A stretch of DNA of 33,296 nt from Pseudomonas citronellolis (lineage in GTDB: Bacteria > Pseudomonadota > Gammaproteobacteria > Pseudomonadales > Pseudomonadaceae), in assembly GCF_900112375.1 (NCBI RefSeq), contig NZ_FOLS01000052.1:1-33296 (forward strand). Reading direction: 5' to 3'. The position numbers were made by a program, and so were the translations under genes. Below the pieces are notes generated by a model, which worked only from the letters and a program-made list of their open reading frames with translations, was not told where the DNA came from and ran no database searches. Below, piece after piece: positions 14,707-22,935 of the stretch. The number at the start of each line of letters is the position of its first letter. The stretch's first letter is position 1.

Positions 14707-15492
14707 ATGAGTTCGGCACTGTGGGTGAGCAAGACCGGCCTGGCCGCGCAGGACACCGCGTTGTCGGCGGTGGCCAACAACCTGGCCAACGTCAACACCA
14801 CCGGCTTCAAGAGCGACCGGGTGGTCTTCGAGGACCTGTTCTATTCCATCGACCGCCAGCCCGGCGCCCAGGCCGACCAGGTCAACACCGTGCCCTCGGG
14901 CATCCAGCTGGGCAGCGGCGTGCGCGTGGCCGGCACGCAGAAGGTGTTCACCGAAGGCAGCATGCAGACCACCGGCCAGCCGATGGACCTGGCCGTGGTC
15001 GGCCGCGGCTTCTTCCAGGTGGAAGCGCCCAACGGCGACACCCTGTACACCGAGAACGGCCAGCTGCAGCTCAATTCCGACGGCGTGGTGGTCAACGCCC
15101 AGGGCCTGCCGCTGATCCCCAACATCGAGGTGCCGGCCGGCAGCAGCAGCTTCACCGTGGGCAGCGACGGCACCGTCACCGCGATCATGGCCGGCGAGAC
15201 GCAGCCGACCCAGCTGAGCCAGATCACCCTGGTCAACTTCACCAACCCGGCGGGCCTGGAGGCCCTGGGCGGCAACCTCTACCGCGAGACCGTGGCCAGC
15301 GGCCAGCCGGTGGAAGGCGTGCCCGGCGAAGACGGCCTGGGCACCCTCAAGCAGGGCGTGCTGGAAGGCTCCAACGTGCAGGTGGTGGAGGCCATGGTCA
15401 ACATGATCGCCATCCAGCGCGCCTACGAGGCCAACGCCAAGGTGCTGGACGCCGCCTCCGGCATGCAGCAGTTCCTCAACCAGACCGTATGA
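14707..15492 (+). CDS. flgG: Flagellar distal rod protein FlgG
   Basis: The 261-residue product forms the distal drive-shaft rod. Residues 1-40 read MSSALWVSKTGLAAQDTALS, then VANNLANVNTTGFKSDRVVFEDLFYS, the FlgG-specific form of the rod motif. The C-terminus carries EGSNVQVVEAMVNMIAIQRAYEANAKVLDAASGM, the most conserved rod-protein stretch. It is the usual 260 residues long. A very good ribosome site (AAGGAGA) precedes the ATG, fitting the higher copy number of FlgG. The stop overlaps flgH by ATGA. Confidence 0.96.
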   Translation: MSSALWVSKTGLAAQDTALSAVANNLANVNTTGFKSDRVVFEDLFYSIDRQPGAQADQVNTVPSGIQLGSGVRVAGTQKVFTEGSMQTTGQPMDLAVVGRGFFQVEAPNGDTLYTENGQLQLNSDGVVVNAQGLPLIPNIEVPAGSSSFTVGSDGTVTAIMAGETQPTQLSQITLVNFTNPAGLEALGGNLYRETVASGQPVEGVPGEDGLGTLKQGVLEGSNVQVVEAMVNMIAIQRAYEANAKVLDAASGMQQFLNQTV

Positions 15493-16160
15493 CCGCCATG
15501 AGCCGCCTGCCGACGCTGCTCGCCCTGCTGCTATTGGGCGGCTGCGCGAGCTTCAACGAAATGCTCCCGGAAGAGGACTCCAGCGCCTACCAGCCGCCGA
15601 CCCTCGACTACAGCCTGCCGCCCACCACCGGCGGCGGGCTGTACCGCCCCGGCTACTACGGCGGCCTGGTGCAGGACCAGCGCGCCCTGCGCGTGGGCGA
15701 CGTGCTCACCGTGGTGCTGGAGGAGCAGACGCAGTCGAGCAAGAGCGCCGGCACCAGCTTTGACAAGAGTTCCAGCCTGGGCATCGGCATCCCCACCATC
15801 CTCGGCCACAGCTACGACCGCCTGGAAAGCTCGGCGGACAGCTCGCGGGACTTCAAGGGCGACGCCAAGAGCGAGCAGCAGAACTCCCTGCGCGGCGCCA
15901 TCGCGGTGACCGTGCACCAGGTGCTGCCCAACGGCACCCTGGTGGTCCGCGGCGAGAAGAACCTGCGCCTGAACCAGGGCTCGGAGTTCATCCGCCTCAC
16001 CGGCCTGGTGCGGGTGGAGGACATCAACCGCAACAACCAGGTGTCCTCGCAGAACGTCGCCAACGCCAACATCTCCTACGCCGGGCGCGGCGTGCTCAAC
16101 GACAGCAACTCGGCCGGCTGGCTGACGCGCTTCTTCACCCATCCCCTGTTCCCGCTGTGA
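15489..16160 (+). CDS. flgH: Flagellar L-ring lipoprotein FlgH
   Basis: The 223-residue outer-membrane lipoprotein forms the L-ring bushing around the rod. The N-terminus has a short lipoprotein signal with the lipobox LLGGC (acylated Cys19 from the first ATG). Further FlgH landmarks are LRVGDVLTVVLEEQTQSSKS, VTVHQVLPNGTLVVRGEKNL, FIRLTGLVRVEDINRNN and YAGRGVLNDSNSAGWLTRFF near the end. The start at 15489 overlaps the flgG stop. The ATG at 15498 is an equally plausible start giving a slightly shorter signal. It is followed by flgI after 13 bases. Confidence 0.95.
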   Translation: MTAMSRLPTLLALLLLGGCASFNEMLPEEDSSAYQPPTLDYSLPPTTGGGLYRPGYYGGLVQDQRALRVGDVLTVVLEEQTQSSKSAGTSFDKSSSLGIGIPTILGHSYDRLESSADSSRDFKGDAKSEQQNSLRGAIAVTVHQVLPNGTLVVRGEKNLRLNQGSEFIRLTGLVRVEDINRNNQVSSQNVANANISYAGRGVLNDSNSAGWLTRFFTHPLFPL

Positions 16161-16173
16161 GGCGCTGCCGGCC

Positions 16174-17277
16174 ATGCGAGCCATCCTGAAGTACCTGCTG
16201 CCGCTGACGCTGTTCTGCTGGCCCCTGGCGAGTCGCGCCGTGCCGCTGCTGGAACTGGTGGACGTGGAAGGCATCCGCGGCAACCAGCTGATCGGCTACG
16301 GCCTGGTGGTCGGCCTCGACGGCACCGGCGACAAGACCCAGGTGAAGTTCACCAGCCAGTCGGTGGTGAACATGATCAAGCAGTTCGGCGTGAACCTGCC
16401 GGCCAACATCGACCCCAAGCTGAAGAACGTCGCCGCGGTGAGCATCACCGCCGAAGTGCCGCCCTCGTACAGCCCCGGGCAGACGGTGGACGTCACCGTG
16501 TCCTCGCTGGGCGACGCCAAGAGCCTGCGCGGCGGCCAGCTGCTGCTCACGCCGCTGCGCGGCATCGACGGCGAAACCTACGCACTGGCCCAGGGCGCGG
16601 TGGCCGTGGGCGGCCTCAACGCCAGCGGCCAGAGCGGCTCCAGCGTCACCATCAACACCGCCAACGGCGGGCGCATCCCCAACGGCGCGACCGTCGAGCG
16701 GATGATCCCCAGCGACTTCGCCAGCCGCCCGGACATCATGCTCAACCTGCGCCAGCCCAGCTTCCAGACCGCCGCGCACATCGTCACCGCGCTGGACAAC
16801 CTGCTCGGCGCCGGCAGCGCCCAGGCCCTGGACGGCACCAAGGTCAGCGTGCGCGCGCCGGTCTCGGCCAACCAGCGCACCAGCTTCATGGCCCTGCTCG
16901 AAGGCGTGGAGGTGCAGGAAGGCCGCGAACGGCCCAAGGTGGTGTTCAACAGCCGCACCGGCACCGTGGTCATCGGCCAGGGCGTGCGGGTGAAGGCCGC
17001 CGCGGTGTCCCACGGCAGCCTCACCGTGACCATCAGCGAGAACCCCCAGGTCAGCCAGCCGGCGCCGTTCTCCGGCGGCCGCACCACGGTCACGCCGCAG
17101 TCCGACGTCAACGTCGCCCAGGACAAGAAGCCGATGTTCCGCTGGCCCGAGGGCGCCAGCCTGCAGGGCATCATCGACACCGTGAACAGCCTCGGCGCCA
17201 CCCCGGACGACGTCATGAGCATCCTCCAGGCGCTGGAGAAGGCCGGCGCGCTGAACGCCGAACTCATCATCATCTAG
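16174..17277 (+). CDS. flgI: Flagellar P-ring protein FlgI
   Basis: The 367-residue periplasmic protein builds the P-ring in the peptidoglycan layer with help from FlgA. A signal peptide occupies about residues 1-23 (ILKYLLPLTLFCWPLASRA). Signature stretches include VDVEGIRGNQLIGYGLVVGL, then GTGDKTQVKFTSQSVVNM, KNVAAVSITAEVPP, and the near C-terminal TVNSLGATPDDVMSILQALE. Length and order match the family. It is directly followed by flgJ after nine bases. Confidence 0.96.
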   Translation: MRAILKYLLPLTLFCWPLASRAVPLLELVDVEGIRGNQLIGYGLVVGLDGTGDKTQVKFTSQSVVNMIKQFGVNLPANIDPKLKNVAAVSITAEVPPSYSPGQTVDVTVSSLGDAKSLRGGQLLLTPLRGIDGETYALAQGAVAVGGLNASGQSGSSVTINTANGGRIPNGATVERMIPSDFASRPDIMLNLRQPSFQTAAHIVTALDNLLGAGSAQALDGTKVSVRAPVSANQRTSFMALLEGVEVQEGRERPKVVFNSRTGTVVIGQGVRVKAAAVSHGSLTVTISENPQVSQPAPFSGGRTTVTPQSDVNVAQDKKPMFRWPEGASLQGIIDTVNSLGATPDDVMSILQALEKAGALNAELIII

Positions 17278-17286
17278 GGCGCGCGC

Positions 17287-18252
17287 ATGAGCATCGTTTC
17301 ACTCCCCACCGCGCTGAACGCCGCGCGCGGCCAGGACGGCAACCCCCAGGCGCGCCTGGAGGCGGCCGCCGAGCAGTTCGAGGCGCTGTTCCTGCAGCAG
17401 ATCCTCAAGCAGATGCGCAAGGCCGGCGACGTGCTCTCGGCCGGCGGCATCGGCCGCAGCCGCGACCTGGACACCATGCGCGACTTCTACGACGGCGTGC
17501 TCGCCGACAGCCTGGCCGAGCGCAAGCAGACCGGCATCGCCGCGCTGCTGGTGCGCCAGCTTTCCGGCCACGACTCCGACAGCCGCGGCGAGGCGCTGGC
17601 CGGCGGCGACCAACTGGGCCTGCCGCGCAGCCTGCAGCAGGCCGTGGCAGCCGACTGGCAGCGCGGCGTGCAGGCCGCCGGGCGGCTCTGGCAACGCGGC
17701 AGCGCGGCCTTCGGCGAACTGGTGGACAGCCTGATCGACCACGAATCCGCCGGCGACGTCGCCGCCGTCTCGCCCAAGGGCGCCCGCGGCCTGATGCAGC
17801 TGATGCCCGACACCGCGCGGGAAATGGCCGCCAAGCTGGGCCTGGAGTTCGACCCGCAGCGCCTGACCCAGGACGGCGCCTACAACCGCCAGCTCGGCAG
17901 CGCCTACCTCGACGAAATGCTGCAGCGCTACGACGGCCACCGCGCCCTGGCCCTGGCCGCCTACAACGCCGGCCCCGGCCGGGTGGACGAGTGGCTGAAG
18001 AGCAACGGCGACCCGCGCCGCGGCGAGATCAGCGGCGAGGCCTGGATCGAGCGCATCCCCTTCGAGGAAACCCGCCGCTACACCCGCGGCATCCTTGATG
18101 ACCTGGACCGCCGCGACCAGGCCGCGGCGCCGGCGCCGCTTAAGCCGGCGGCCGAACCGGTCGCCTATCAGCAGCAGGGCAGGCAACACCAGGCACTCTC
18201 CGCCGCCTTCGCCCAACCGATCCGCCTTCAGCCCAAAGGGAAGCAGTCGTGA
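17287..18252 (+). CDS. flgJ: FlgJ rod cap fused to a soluble lytic transglycosylase (SLT) domain
   Basis: The 321-residue protein has a normal FlgJ rod-scaffold N-terminus (about residues 24-95: EAAAEQFEALFLQQILKQMR, then DLDTMRDFYDGVLADSLAER). The C-terminal half is a GH23/SLT domain: LVDSLIDHESAGD with the probable catalytic Glu153, then SPKGARGLMQLMPDTAREMA at about 162-181, YLDEMLQRYDG and LALAAYNAGPGRVDEW at about 221-236. Most gammaproteobacterial FlgJ proteins instead carry a GH73 glucosaminidase domain. The enzyme should open peptidoglycan for rod passage, by a transglycosylase mechanism. The stop overlaps the flgK GTG start. Confidence 0.93.
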   Translation: MSIVSLPTALNAARGQDGNPQARLEAAAEQFEALFLQQILKQMRKAGDVLSAGGIGRSRDLDTMRDFYDGVLADSLAERKQTGIAALLVRQLSGHDSDSRGEALAGGDQLGLPRSLQQAVAADWQRGVQAAGRLWQRGSAAFGELVDSLIDHESAGDVAAVSPKGARGLMQLMPDTAREMAAKLGLEFDPQRLTQDGAYNRQLGSAYLDEMLQRYDGHRALALAAYNAGPGRVDEWLKSNGDPRRGEISGEAWIERIPFEETRRYTRGILDDLDRRDQAAAPAPLKPAAEPVAYQQQGRQHQALSAAFAQPIRLQPKGKQS

Positions 18253-19616
18253 GCAATTTGACGCAGATCGCCTACAGCGGCGTGCGCGCCTCGGAGATCG
18301 GCCTGTCGATCACCGGGCAGAACACCTCCAACGTCAACACCCCGGGGTTCAGCCGCCTGTCGGTGCTCACCAGCTCCCTCGGCGGGCAGGGCTCGCTCAG
18401 CCCCGGCGGCGGGGTGAAGGTGACCGGCATCCGGCGCATGTCCGACGACTTCCTCAACCAGCAGCTGTGGCGCGCCACCACCGCGCAGAACTACTACAGC
18501 AACGCCCAGCAGTACCTGGGCGCGCTGGAGGACCTGATGTCCAGCGACGGCGCCAGCATCAGCGTCGGCCTCGACAACTTCTTCGCCGCCCTGAGCGAGG
18601 CCAGCGCCACCCCGGATTCCACCGCCCTGCGCCAGCAGATCATCGCCGAGACCGGCAACCTGGCGCAGCGCTTCAACACCCTCTCCGGCAACCTCGACAC
18701 CCAGCTCAAGTCCCTGCAGGAACAGCGCGGCACCATGGTCGGCGAGATCAACGGCCTGACCGGCAACATCGCCCTGCTGAACAAGAAGATCGTCGCCGCG
18801 CAGTCCGCCGCCGCCGACCCCTCGGCCCTGCAGGACCAGCGCGACGCGCTGATCACCCAGCTCAGCCAGTACAGCAGCATCCGCACCAGCGCCGCCGCCG
18901 ACGGCTCGGTCTCGGTGTCCCTGGCCAACGGCCAGCCGCTGGTGGCCGGCGCCTCCGCCGCGCAACTGAAGGTCAGCCTGACCAGCAGCGGCGAGCAGGA
19001 CGTCAGCCTGGCCTTCGCCGGCACCCAGTTCGCCATCCACCAGCAGGACCTGGGCGGCGCCATGGGCGCGCTGTACGACACCGAATACCAGACCCTGCGG
19101 CCGAACCTCGACAGCCTGGCGCAGATGGCCACCCAGGTCGCCGACCTGGTCAACTCCACCCTGGCCGGCGGCTACGACCTCAACGGCAACCCCGGCCAGG
19201 CGCTGCTGCAGGCCAACCCCGGCAGCACCGCCAAGCTGCTCAGCCTCACCGGCCTGCAGCCCACCGAGCTGGCGCTGTCCGACAGCGCCGGGGAGAAGGG
19301 CAACAACGGCAACCTGCTGAAGCTGATCGACCTGAAGAGCCAGGTCATCAGCGTCGACGGCAACCAGGTGACGCTCAACGACGCCTACGCCGGGCTGATC
19401 GGCCGGGTGGCCAGCGACAGCCGGCAGAACCAGGCCGACCTGGACACCGCCAAGACCGTGACGCAGCAGGCGCAGAACCAGCGCGACAGCGTCAGCGCGG
19501 TGAACCTGGACGAGGAGGCGGTCAACCTGCTGACCTACCAGCAGGCCTACCAGGCCAACATGAAGGTCATCAGCACCGCCAAGGACCTGTTCGACAGCAT
19601 GCTCGCGGCCTTCTGA
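18249..19616 (+). CDS. flgK: Hook-filament junction protein FlgK (HAP1)
   Basis: The 455-residue protein joins hook to filament. It begins at a GTG overlapping the flgJ stop (GTGA). The N-terminus reads MSNLTQIAYSGVRASEIGLS, then GQNTSNVNTPGFSRLSVLTS, the FlgK form of the family motif. A long helical region (about 85-175) follows. The C-terminus ends VSAVNLDEEAVNLLTYQQAYQANMKVIS..., the classic HAP1 tail. It is shorter than many polar FlgK proteins (about 550-680 residues), so the variable outer domain is reduced. Confidence 0.95.
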   Translation: MSNLTQIAYSGVRASEIGLSITGQNTSNVNTPGFSRLSVLTSSLGGQGSLSPGGGVKVTGIRRMSDDFLNQQLWRATTAQNYYSNAQQYLGALEDLMSSDGASISVGLDNFFAALSEASATPDSTALRQQIIAETGNLAQRFNTLSGNLDTQLKSLQEQRGTMVGEINGLTGNIALLNKKIVAAQSAAADPSALQDQRDALITQLSQYSSIRTSAAADGSVSVSLANGQPLVAGASAAQLKVSLTSSGEQDVSLAFAGTQFAIHQQDLGGAMGALYDTEYQTLRPNLDSLAQMATQVADLVNSTLAGGYDLNGNPGQALLQANPGSTAKLLSLTGLQPTELALSDSAGEKGNNGNLLKLIDLKSQVISVDGNQVTLNDAYAGLIGRVASDSRQNQADLDTAKTVTQQAQNQRDSVSAVNLDEEAVNLLTYQQAYQANMKVISTAKDLFDSMLAAF

Positions 19617-19648
19617 ACGCCGTAGCCCGCCAACCGACGAGACGCCCC

Positions 19649-20563
19649 ATGCGCATCACCAATTCGCAGAGCACCGCCATCCTCCTGGACTCGATGAGCC
19701 GCAACACCGAGAAGATGTCGCAGCTGATGCAGCAGATGTCCAGCAGCAACCGCATCCAGCACCCCTCGGACGACCCCATCGCTGCGGTGCGCATCCTGCG
19801 CATCCAGCGCTCGGAGGCCAGCCTGGCCCAGTACGGCAGCAACATCGCCGGGGTGTCGGGCAACCTGTCGATCCAGGAAACCAACCTGCAGTCCACCTCC
19901 GACACCCTGCTGGACATCCGCGACCTGCTGCTGTGGGCGGCCAACGGCTCCAACGCCAACGAGCAGCTCGGCGCCATGGCCGGCGAGCTGTCGAACCTGG
20001 AGAAGACCCTGGTCAGCTACCTCAACGTCAAGGACGAGGAGGGCCGCTACCTGTTCTCCGGCACCCTCACCGACCAGCCGGCGGTGACCTACGACGAGGC
20101 CAGCGGCACCTACAGCGCCACCGGCAACGACAAGACGCGCCAGGCGGTGGTGGCCAACGGCGTAATGGTCGACGAGAACGTCGCCATCCGCCCGCTGTTC
20201 GGCAACGGCATGGACCTGCTCAACGGCCTCCACGCCCTGGTGGCCAAGCTGCAGGACCCGGCCCTGGACAGCAGCGACCCGGCCATCCAGCAGAACATCG
20301 CGGCCACCCTCGACCTGCTGGACGACAGCCACGGCAGGCTGCTGTCGGCCATCACCGACCTGGGCGGGCGGCAGAACACCCTGACGCTGCTGGACAACAG
20401 CAACCAGGACATCTCCCTGGTCAACCAGAAGGTCGAGGGCGACCTCTCGGCGCTGGACTACGCCAAGGCCAGCATCGACCTGGGCAACTACAAGCTGGCC
20501 CTGCAGGCGACGCAGAAGACCTACCTGACGGTCAACGGCCTGTCGCTGTTCAGCCTGCTCTGA
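19649..20563 (+). CDS. flgL: Hook-filament junction protein FlgL (HAP3)
   Basis: The 304-residue protein is the second junction protein, lying between FlgK and the filament. It is flagellin-like: MRITNSQSTAILLDSMSRNT at the N-terminus, NRIQHPSDDPIAAVRILRIQRSEASL near 35-60, and EGRYLFSGTLTDQPAVTYDE in the middle. It ends ASIDLGNYKLALQATQKTYL...SLFSLL, the D0-type tail. It starts 32 bases after flgK and ends 13 bases before the LafW-like gene, with no terminator between. Confidence 0.95.
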   Translation: MRITNSQSTAILLDSMSRNTEKMSQLMQQMSSSNRIQHPSDDPIAAVRILRIQRSEASLAQYGSNIAGVSGNLSIQETNLQSTSDTLLDIRDLLLWAANGSNANEQLGAMAGELSNLEKTLVSYLNVKDEEGRYLFSGTLTDQPAVTYDEASGTYSATGNDKTRQAVVANGVMVDENVAIRPLFGNGMDLLNGLHALVAKLQDPALDSSDPAIQQNIAATLDLLDDSHGRLLSAITDLGGRQNTLTLLDNSNQDISLVNQKVEGDLSALDYAKASIDLGNYKLALQATQKTYLTVNGLSLFSLL

Positions 20564-20576
20564 GGACCGAGGCGCG

Positions 20577-21611
20577 ATGAAGGTCGAGAACCCGTTCCCG
20601 GCGGTCGCCGCCATCGATGGCCAGCCGCGCCAGGCGCCGCCGGCAGTGGGCGAGCGCACCCTGCGCCAGCGCAAGCCGGCGCGCAGCGCGGCCGGCGCCG
20701 GCGAGCGCAGTGTGGGCAAGGCTGCCGGCTTCAGCATCCAGCTCAACCAGCAACTCAGCGCCATGCAGAGCGCCGAAGGCTACCTGGGCGAGCTGGCCGA
20801 CCGCCTCAACCAGCTCAAGCTCAGCCTGGGCCGCGAGCTGGGCAGCGGCCAGGGCGGCAACCGCAAGCAGCTGGAGCAGCCGCTGCAGCAGGCCGCCGAG
20901 CTGCTGGCGCAACGCCGCGAGCGCAGCGCCGGCGGGCTGGACGCCAACCTCGACCTGCACCTGCACGAAGCGGCGCGCACCCGCTTCGCCATCGACGGCC
21001 TGGCCACCCTCGACGAAGCCCGCGCAGGCGGCCGCGAGACCCTGCTGTTCCACACCGGCCGCGCCCAGGGCGAACCCGGCGTGGTGGTGCTGGACGACGC
21101 CATGAGCGACCAGCAGCTGCTGCGCAGCTTCAACGTCGGCCTGGCGTCCAGCGGCATCCGCGCGGAACTCGACGCCGACGGCAGGCTGACTTTCTCCATG
21201 GCCGAGGCCGACTGGCGCAAGCAGGGCGGCCAGCTCAACGTGCAGGGGGAGGGCAAGCGCTTCGCCAAGGACCGCGCCAGCCCCGCCCGCACCCGCGAGC
21301 AGCGCCTGCTGGACCTGCCGCAGAGCCTGGCCGGCAGCGACCAGCGCGAACTGCGGCAGATGCTCGACCAGGTGATAGACGCGCTGGACCGCATCGGCAC
21401 CCTGCGCGACCAGCTGCGCCAGCGCCAGGGCGAGATCCGCGAGTTCTTGGCCCGCCAGGCCGACCGCGACGAGCAGCAATGGGCGCAGGACTACGCGGCG
21501 TCGGTATTCAACCTGGTGCGCGACAGCGGCTCCAGTTACGCGGCGGTGACCCAGACCGTGGTGGCCCAGGCCAACCTGAGCCGTTTCGCGGTGGTCAGCC
21601 TGCTTTCTTGA
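20577..21611 (+). CDS. Hook-associated-like protein at the end of the flgB-L operon (LafW-like)
   Basis: This 344-residue protein is not one of the standard flagellar set, yet it looks like an exported axial protein. Residues about 50-90 and 240-310 are long amphipathic helices. A flagellin-IN-like segment lies in the middle (LLRSFNVGLASSGIRAELDA followed by DGRLTFSM, about 181-208). The very C-terminus (VVAQANLSRFAVVSLLS) resembles the flagellin/HAP D0 tail. There is no signal peptide. From memory, the E. coli Flag-2 locus has a putative hook-associated protein, LafW, right after lfgL; position and features fit that. Its exact place in the filament is unknown. It starts 13 bases after flgL and is the last gene of the operon. 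Confidence 0.8.
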   Translation: MKVENPFPAVAAIDGQPRQAPPAVGERTLRQRKPARSAAGAGERSVGKAAGFSIQLNQQLSAMQSAEGYLGELADRLNQLKLSLGRELGSGQGGNRKQLEQPLQQAAELLAQRRERSAGGLDANLDLHLHEAARTRFAIDGLATLDEARAGGRETLLFHTGRAQGEPGVVVLDDAMSDQQLLRSFNVGLASSGIRAELDADGRLTFSMAEADWRKQGGQLNVQGEGKRFAKDRASPARTREQRLLDLPQSLAGSDQRELRQMLDQVIDALDRIGTLRDQLRQRQGEIREFLARQADRDEQQWAQDYAASVFNLVRDSGSSYAAVTQTVVAQANLSRFAVVSLLS

Positions 21612-21725
21612 GCCGGGCTTGTTAAGCTGCGCCGAACCCTGGGGCCGATCGACGGTCCCAGTTCGCAGACGACGGACAGGAAGGCTCCGTTCGTACCCTT
21701 GACAATGACGGTTAGGTCGATCCGC

Positions 21726-22055
21726 ATGGTTTACGTACAACGCGATGGGCAAGGAAATCTGTTGAGAGTGGAAAGCCAGCCCTTCGAAGGCATGAACGGC
21801 ACGCTGGCCTACCAGAGCGACGAGCTCAGGCAGTGGCTGGATGCGCGCACCGAGGTGCGCAGCCGGCTGGACCTGCTGCGCCAGTCCGACCTGGAAGTGA
21901 TCCGCGTGCTGGAAGACGTGGTCAACGTGCTGGTCGAGCGCGGGGTGATCCGCTACACCGACCTGCCCGAGGCGGCCCGCCGCAAACTCGACGAACGCGC
22001 CGTGGCGCGCGCCGAACTGGAAGGCCTGGCGGACCACCCCGGCGACGACGACTGA
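21726..22055 (+). CDS. Conserved pseudomonad hypothetical (small helical protein)
   Basis: The 109-residue cytoplasmic protein starts MVYVQRDGQGNLLRVESQPF and contains LRQSDLEVIRVLEDVVNVLV and RYTDLPEAARRKLDERAVAR. I recognise this as a widespread Pseudomonas hypothetical, often loosely labelled tryptophan-synthase-beta-like; there is no real enzyme domain. I chose the ATG at 21726 because it begins the conserved part; the ATG at 21699 would add nine residues. It is probably part of the core genome and marks the right border of the flagellar insertion. Its function is unknown. Confidence 0.75.
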   Translation: MVYVQRDGQGNLLRVESQPFEGMNGTLAYQSDELRQWLDARTEVRSRLDLLRQSDLEVIRVLEDVVNVLVERGVIRYTDLPEAARRKLDERAVARAELEGLADHPGDDD

Positions 22056-22066
22056 GAGGTCGCCGC

Positions 22067-22805
22067 ACCGAGGCGCTTTTCGTCGGATGGGTATCGCTTC
22101 GCTCAACGCCATCCTGCGAGAGGCCGTGCCCGTCCGTAGGGTAGGAGCGGACCTTGTCCGCGATGGCCGGACGTTCCAGCGCGGATCGCGGATGAGATCC
22201 GCTCCTACGCCGCCCCCACCTGCGCCATGCCCCTGCAGGAGCGACTGTCTTGCCCCGCGCGCCGAGGCGATCTTCGTAGGATGGGTTGAGCCTGCGAAAC
22301 CCATCGGGCCATGGTGATGGGTATCGCTGCGCTCAATGCCATCCTACGAAAAGCCGTGCTTCCTGGAACCGTAGGAGCGGACCTTGTCCGCGATGGCCGG
22401 ACGTTCCGGCGCGGATCGCGGATGAGATCCGCTCCTACGCCGCCCCCACCTGCGCCATGCCCCTGCAGGAGCGATTGTCTTGCCCCGCGCGCCGAGGCGC
22501 TCTTCGTAGGATGGGTTGAGCTTGCGAAACCCATCGGGCCATGGTGATGGGTATCGCTTCGCTCAACGCCATCCTACGAAAAGCCGTGCTTCCTGGAACC
22601 GAGCGGACCTTGTCCGCGATGGCCGGACGTTCCGGCGCGGATCGCGGATGAGATCCGCTCCTACGCCGCCCCCACCTGCGCCATGCCCCTGCAGGAGCGA
22701 CTGTCTTGCCCCGCGCGCCGAGGCGATCTTCGTAGGATGGGTTGAGCCTGCGAAACCCATCGGGCCATGGTGATGGGTATCGCTTCGCTCAACGCCATCC
22801 TACGT
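22067..22805. repeat. Tandem array of about 230-bp composite repeats
   Basis: Two near-identical units (22271-22500, then 22501-22726) are flanked by partial copies on both sides (about 22067-22270 and 22727-22805). Each unit combines two inverted-repeat families. Family A runs from CGTAGGATGGGTTGAGC to GCCATCCTACG at 22275-22348, 22505-22578 and 22731-22804, with a half copy at 22081-22118. The REP pair GTAGGAGCGGACC...GGTCCGCTCCTACG-type lies at 22141-22209, 22371-22439 and 22601-22665. The last copy lacks four bases at its edge, so its period is 226. There is no gene between 22056 and 22935; open frames across it are repeat artefacts. Confidence 0.9.
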
Positions 22806-22828
22806 CGCTGAGCTGAGCGCCGCTCCCT

Positions 22829-22852
22829 GCAGGAGCGAGCTTGCTCGCGAAC
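22829..22852. repeat. Single REP unit
   Basis: CTGCAGGAGCGAGCTTGCTC followed by GCGA is one REP unit of the same family as the one at 9892-9915. It lies between the tandem array and the oxygenase gene. Confidence 0.7.
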
Positions 22853-22935
22853 CCCCGGGTTTGAAAGTCGGCATCGGGGCGCAGGGCGGCTGGCCGCTCG
22901 CCTAGACTGACGGCATCGCCCCGCGGAGCCCGCCC

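Noticed and set aside
12674..14719. 681-codon minus-strand frame opposite flgE and flgF
   Set aside because: It mirrors two well-supported flagellar genes; His/Val/Ala/Gly-rich composition typical of an antisense shadow.
21699..21704. TTGACA as a -35 box for the 21726 gene
   Set aside because: No acceptable -10 sequence at 16-18 bases, and the start would overlap the coding region.
22067..22805. CRISPR array
   Set aside because: Units are about 230 bp, made of inverted repeats with no unique spacers, and no cas genes are nearby.
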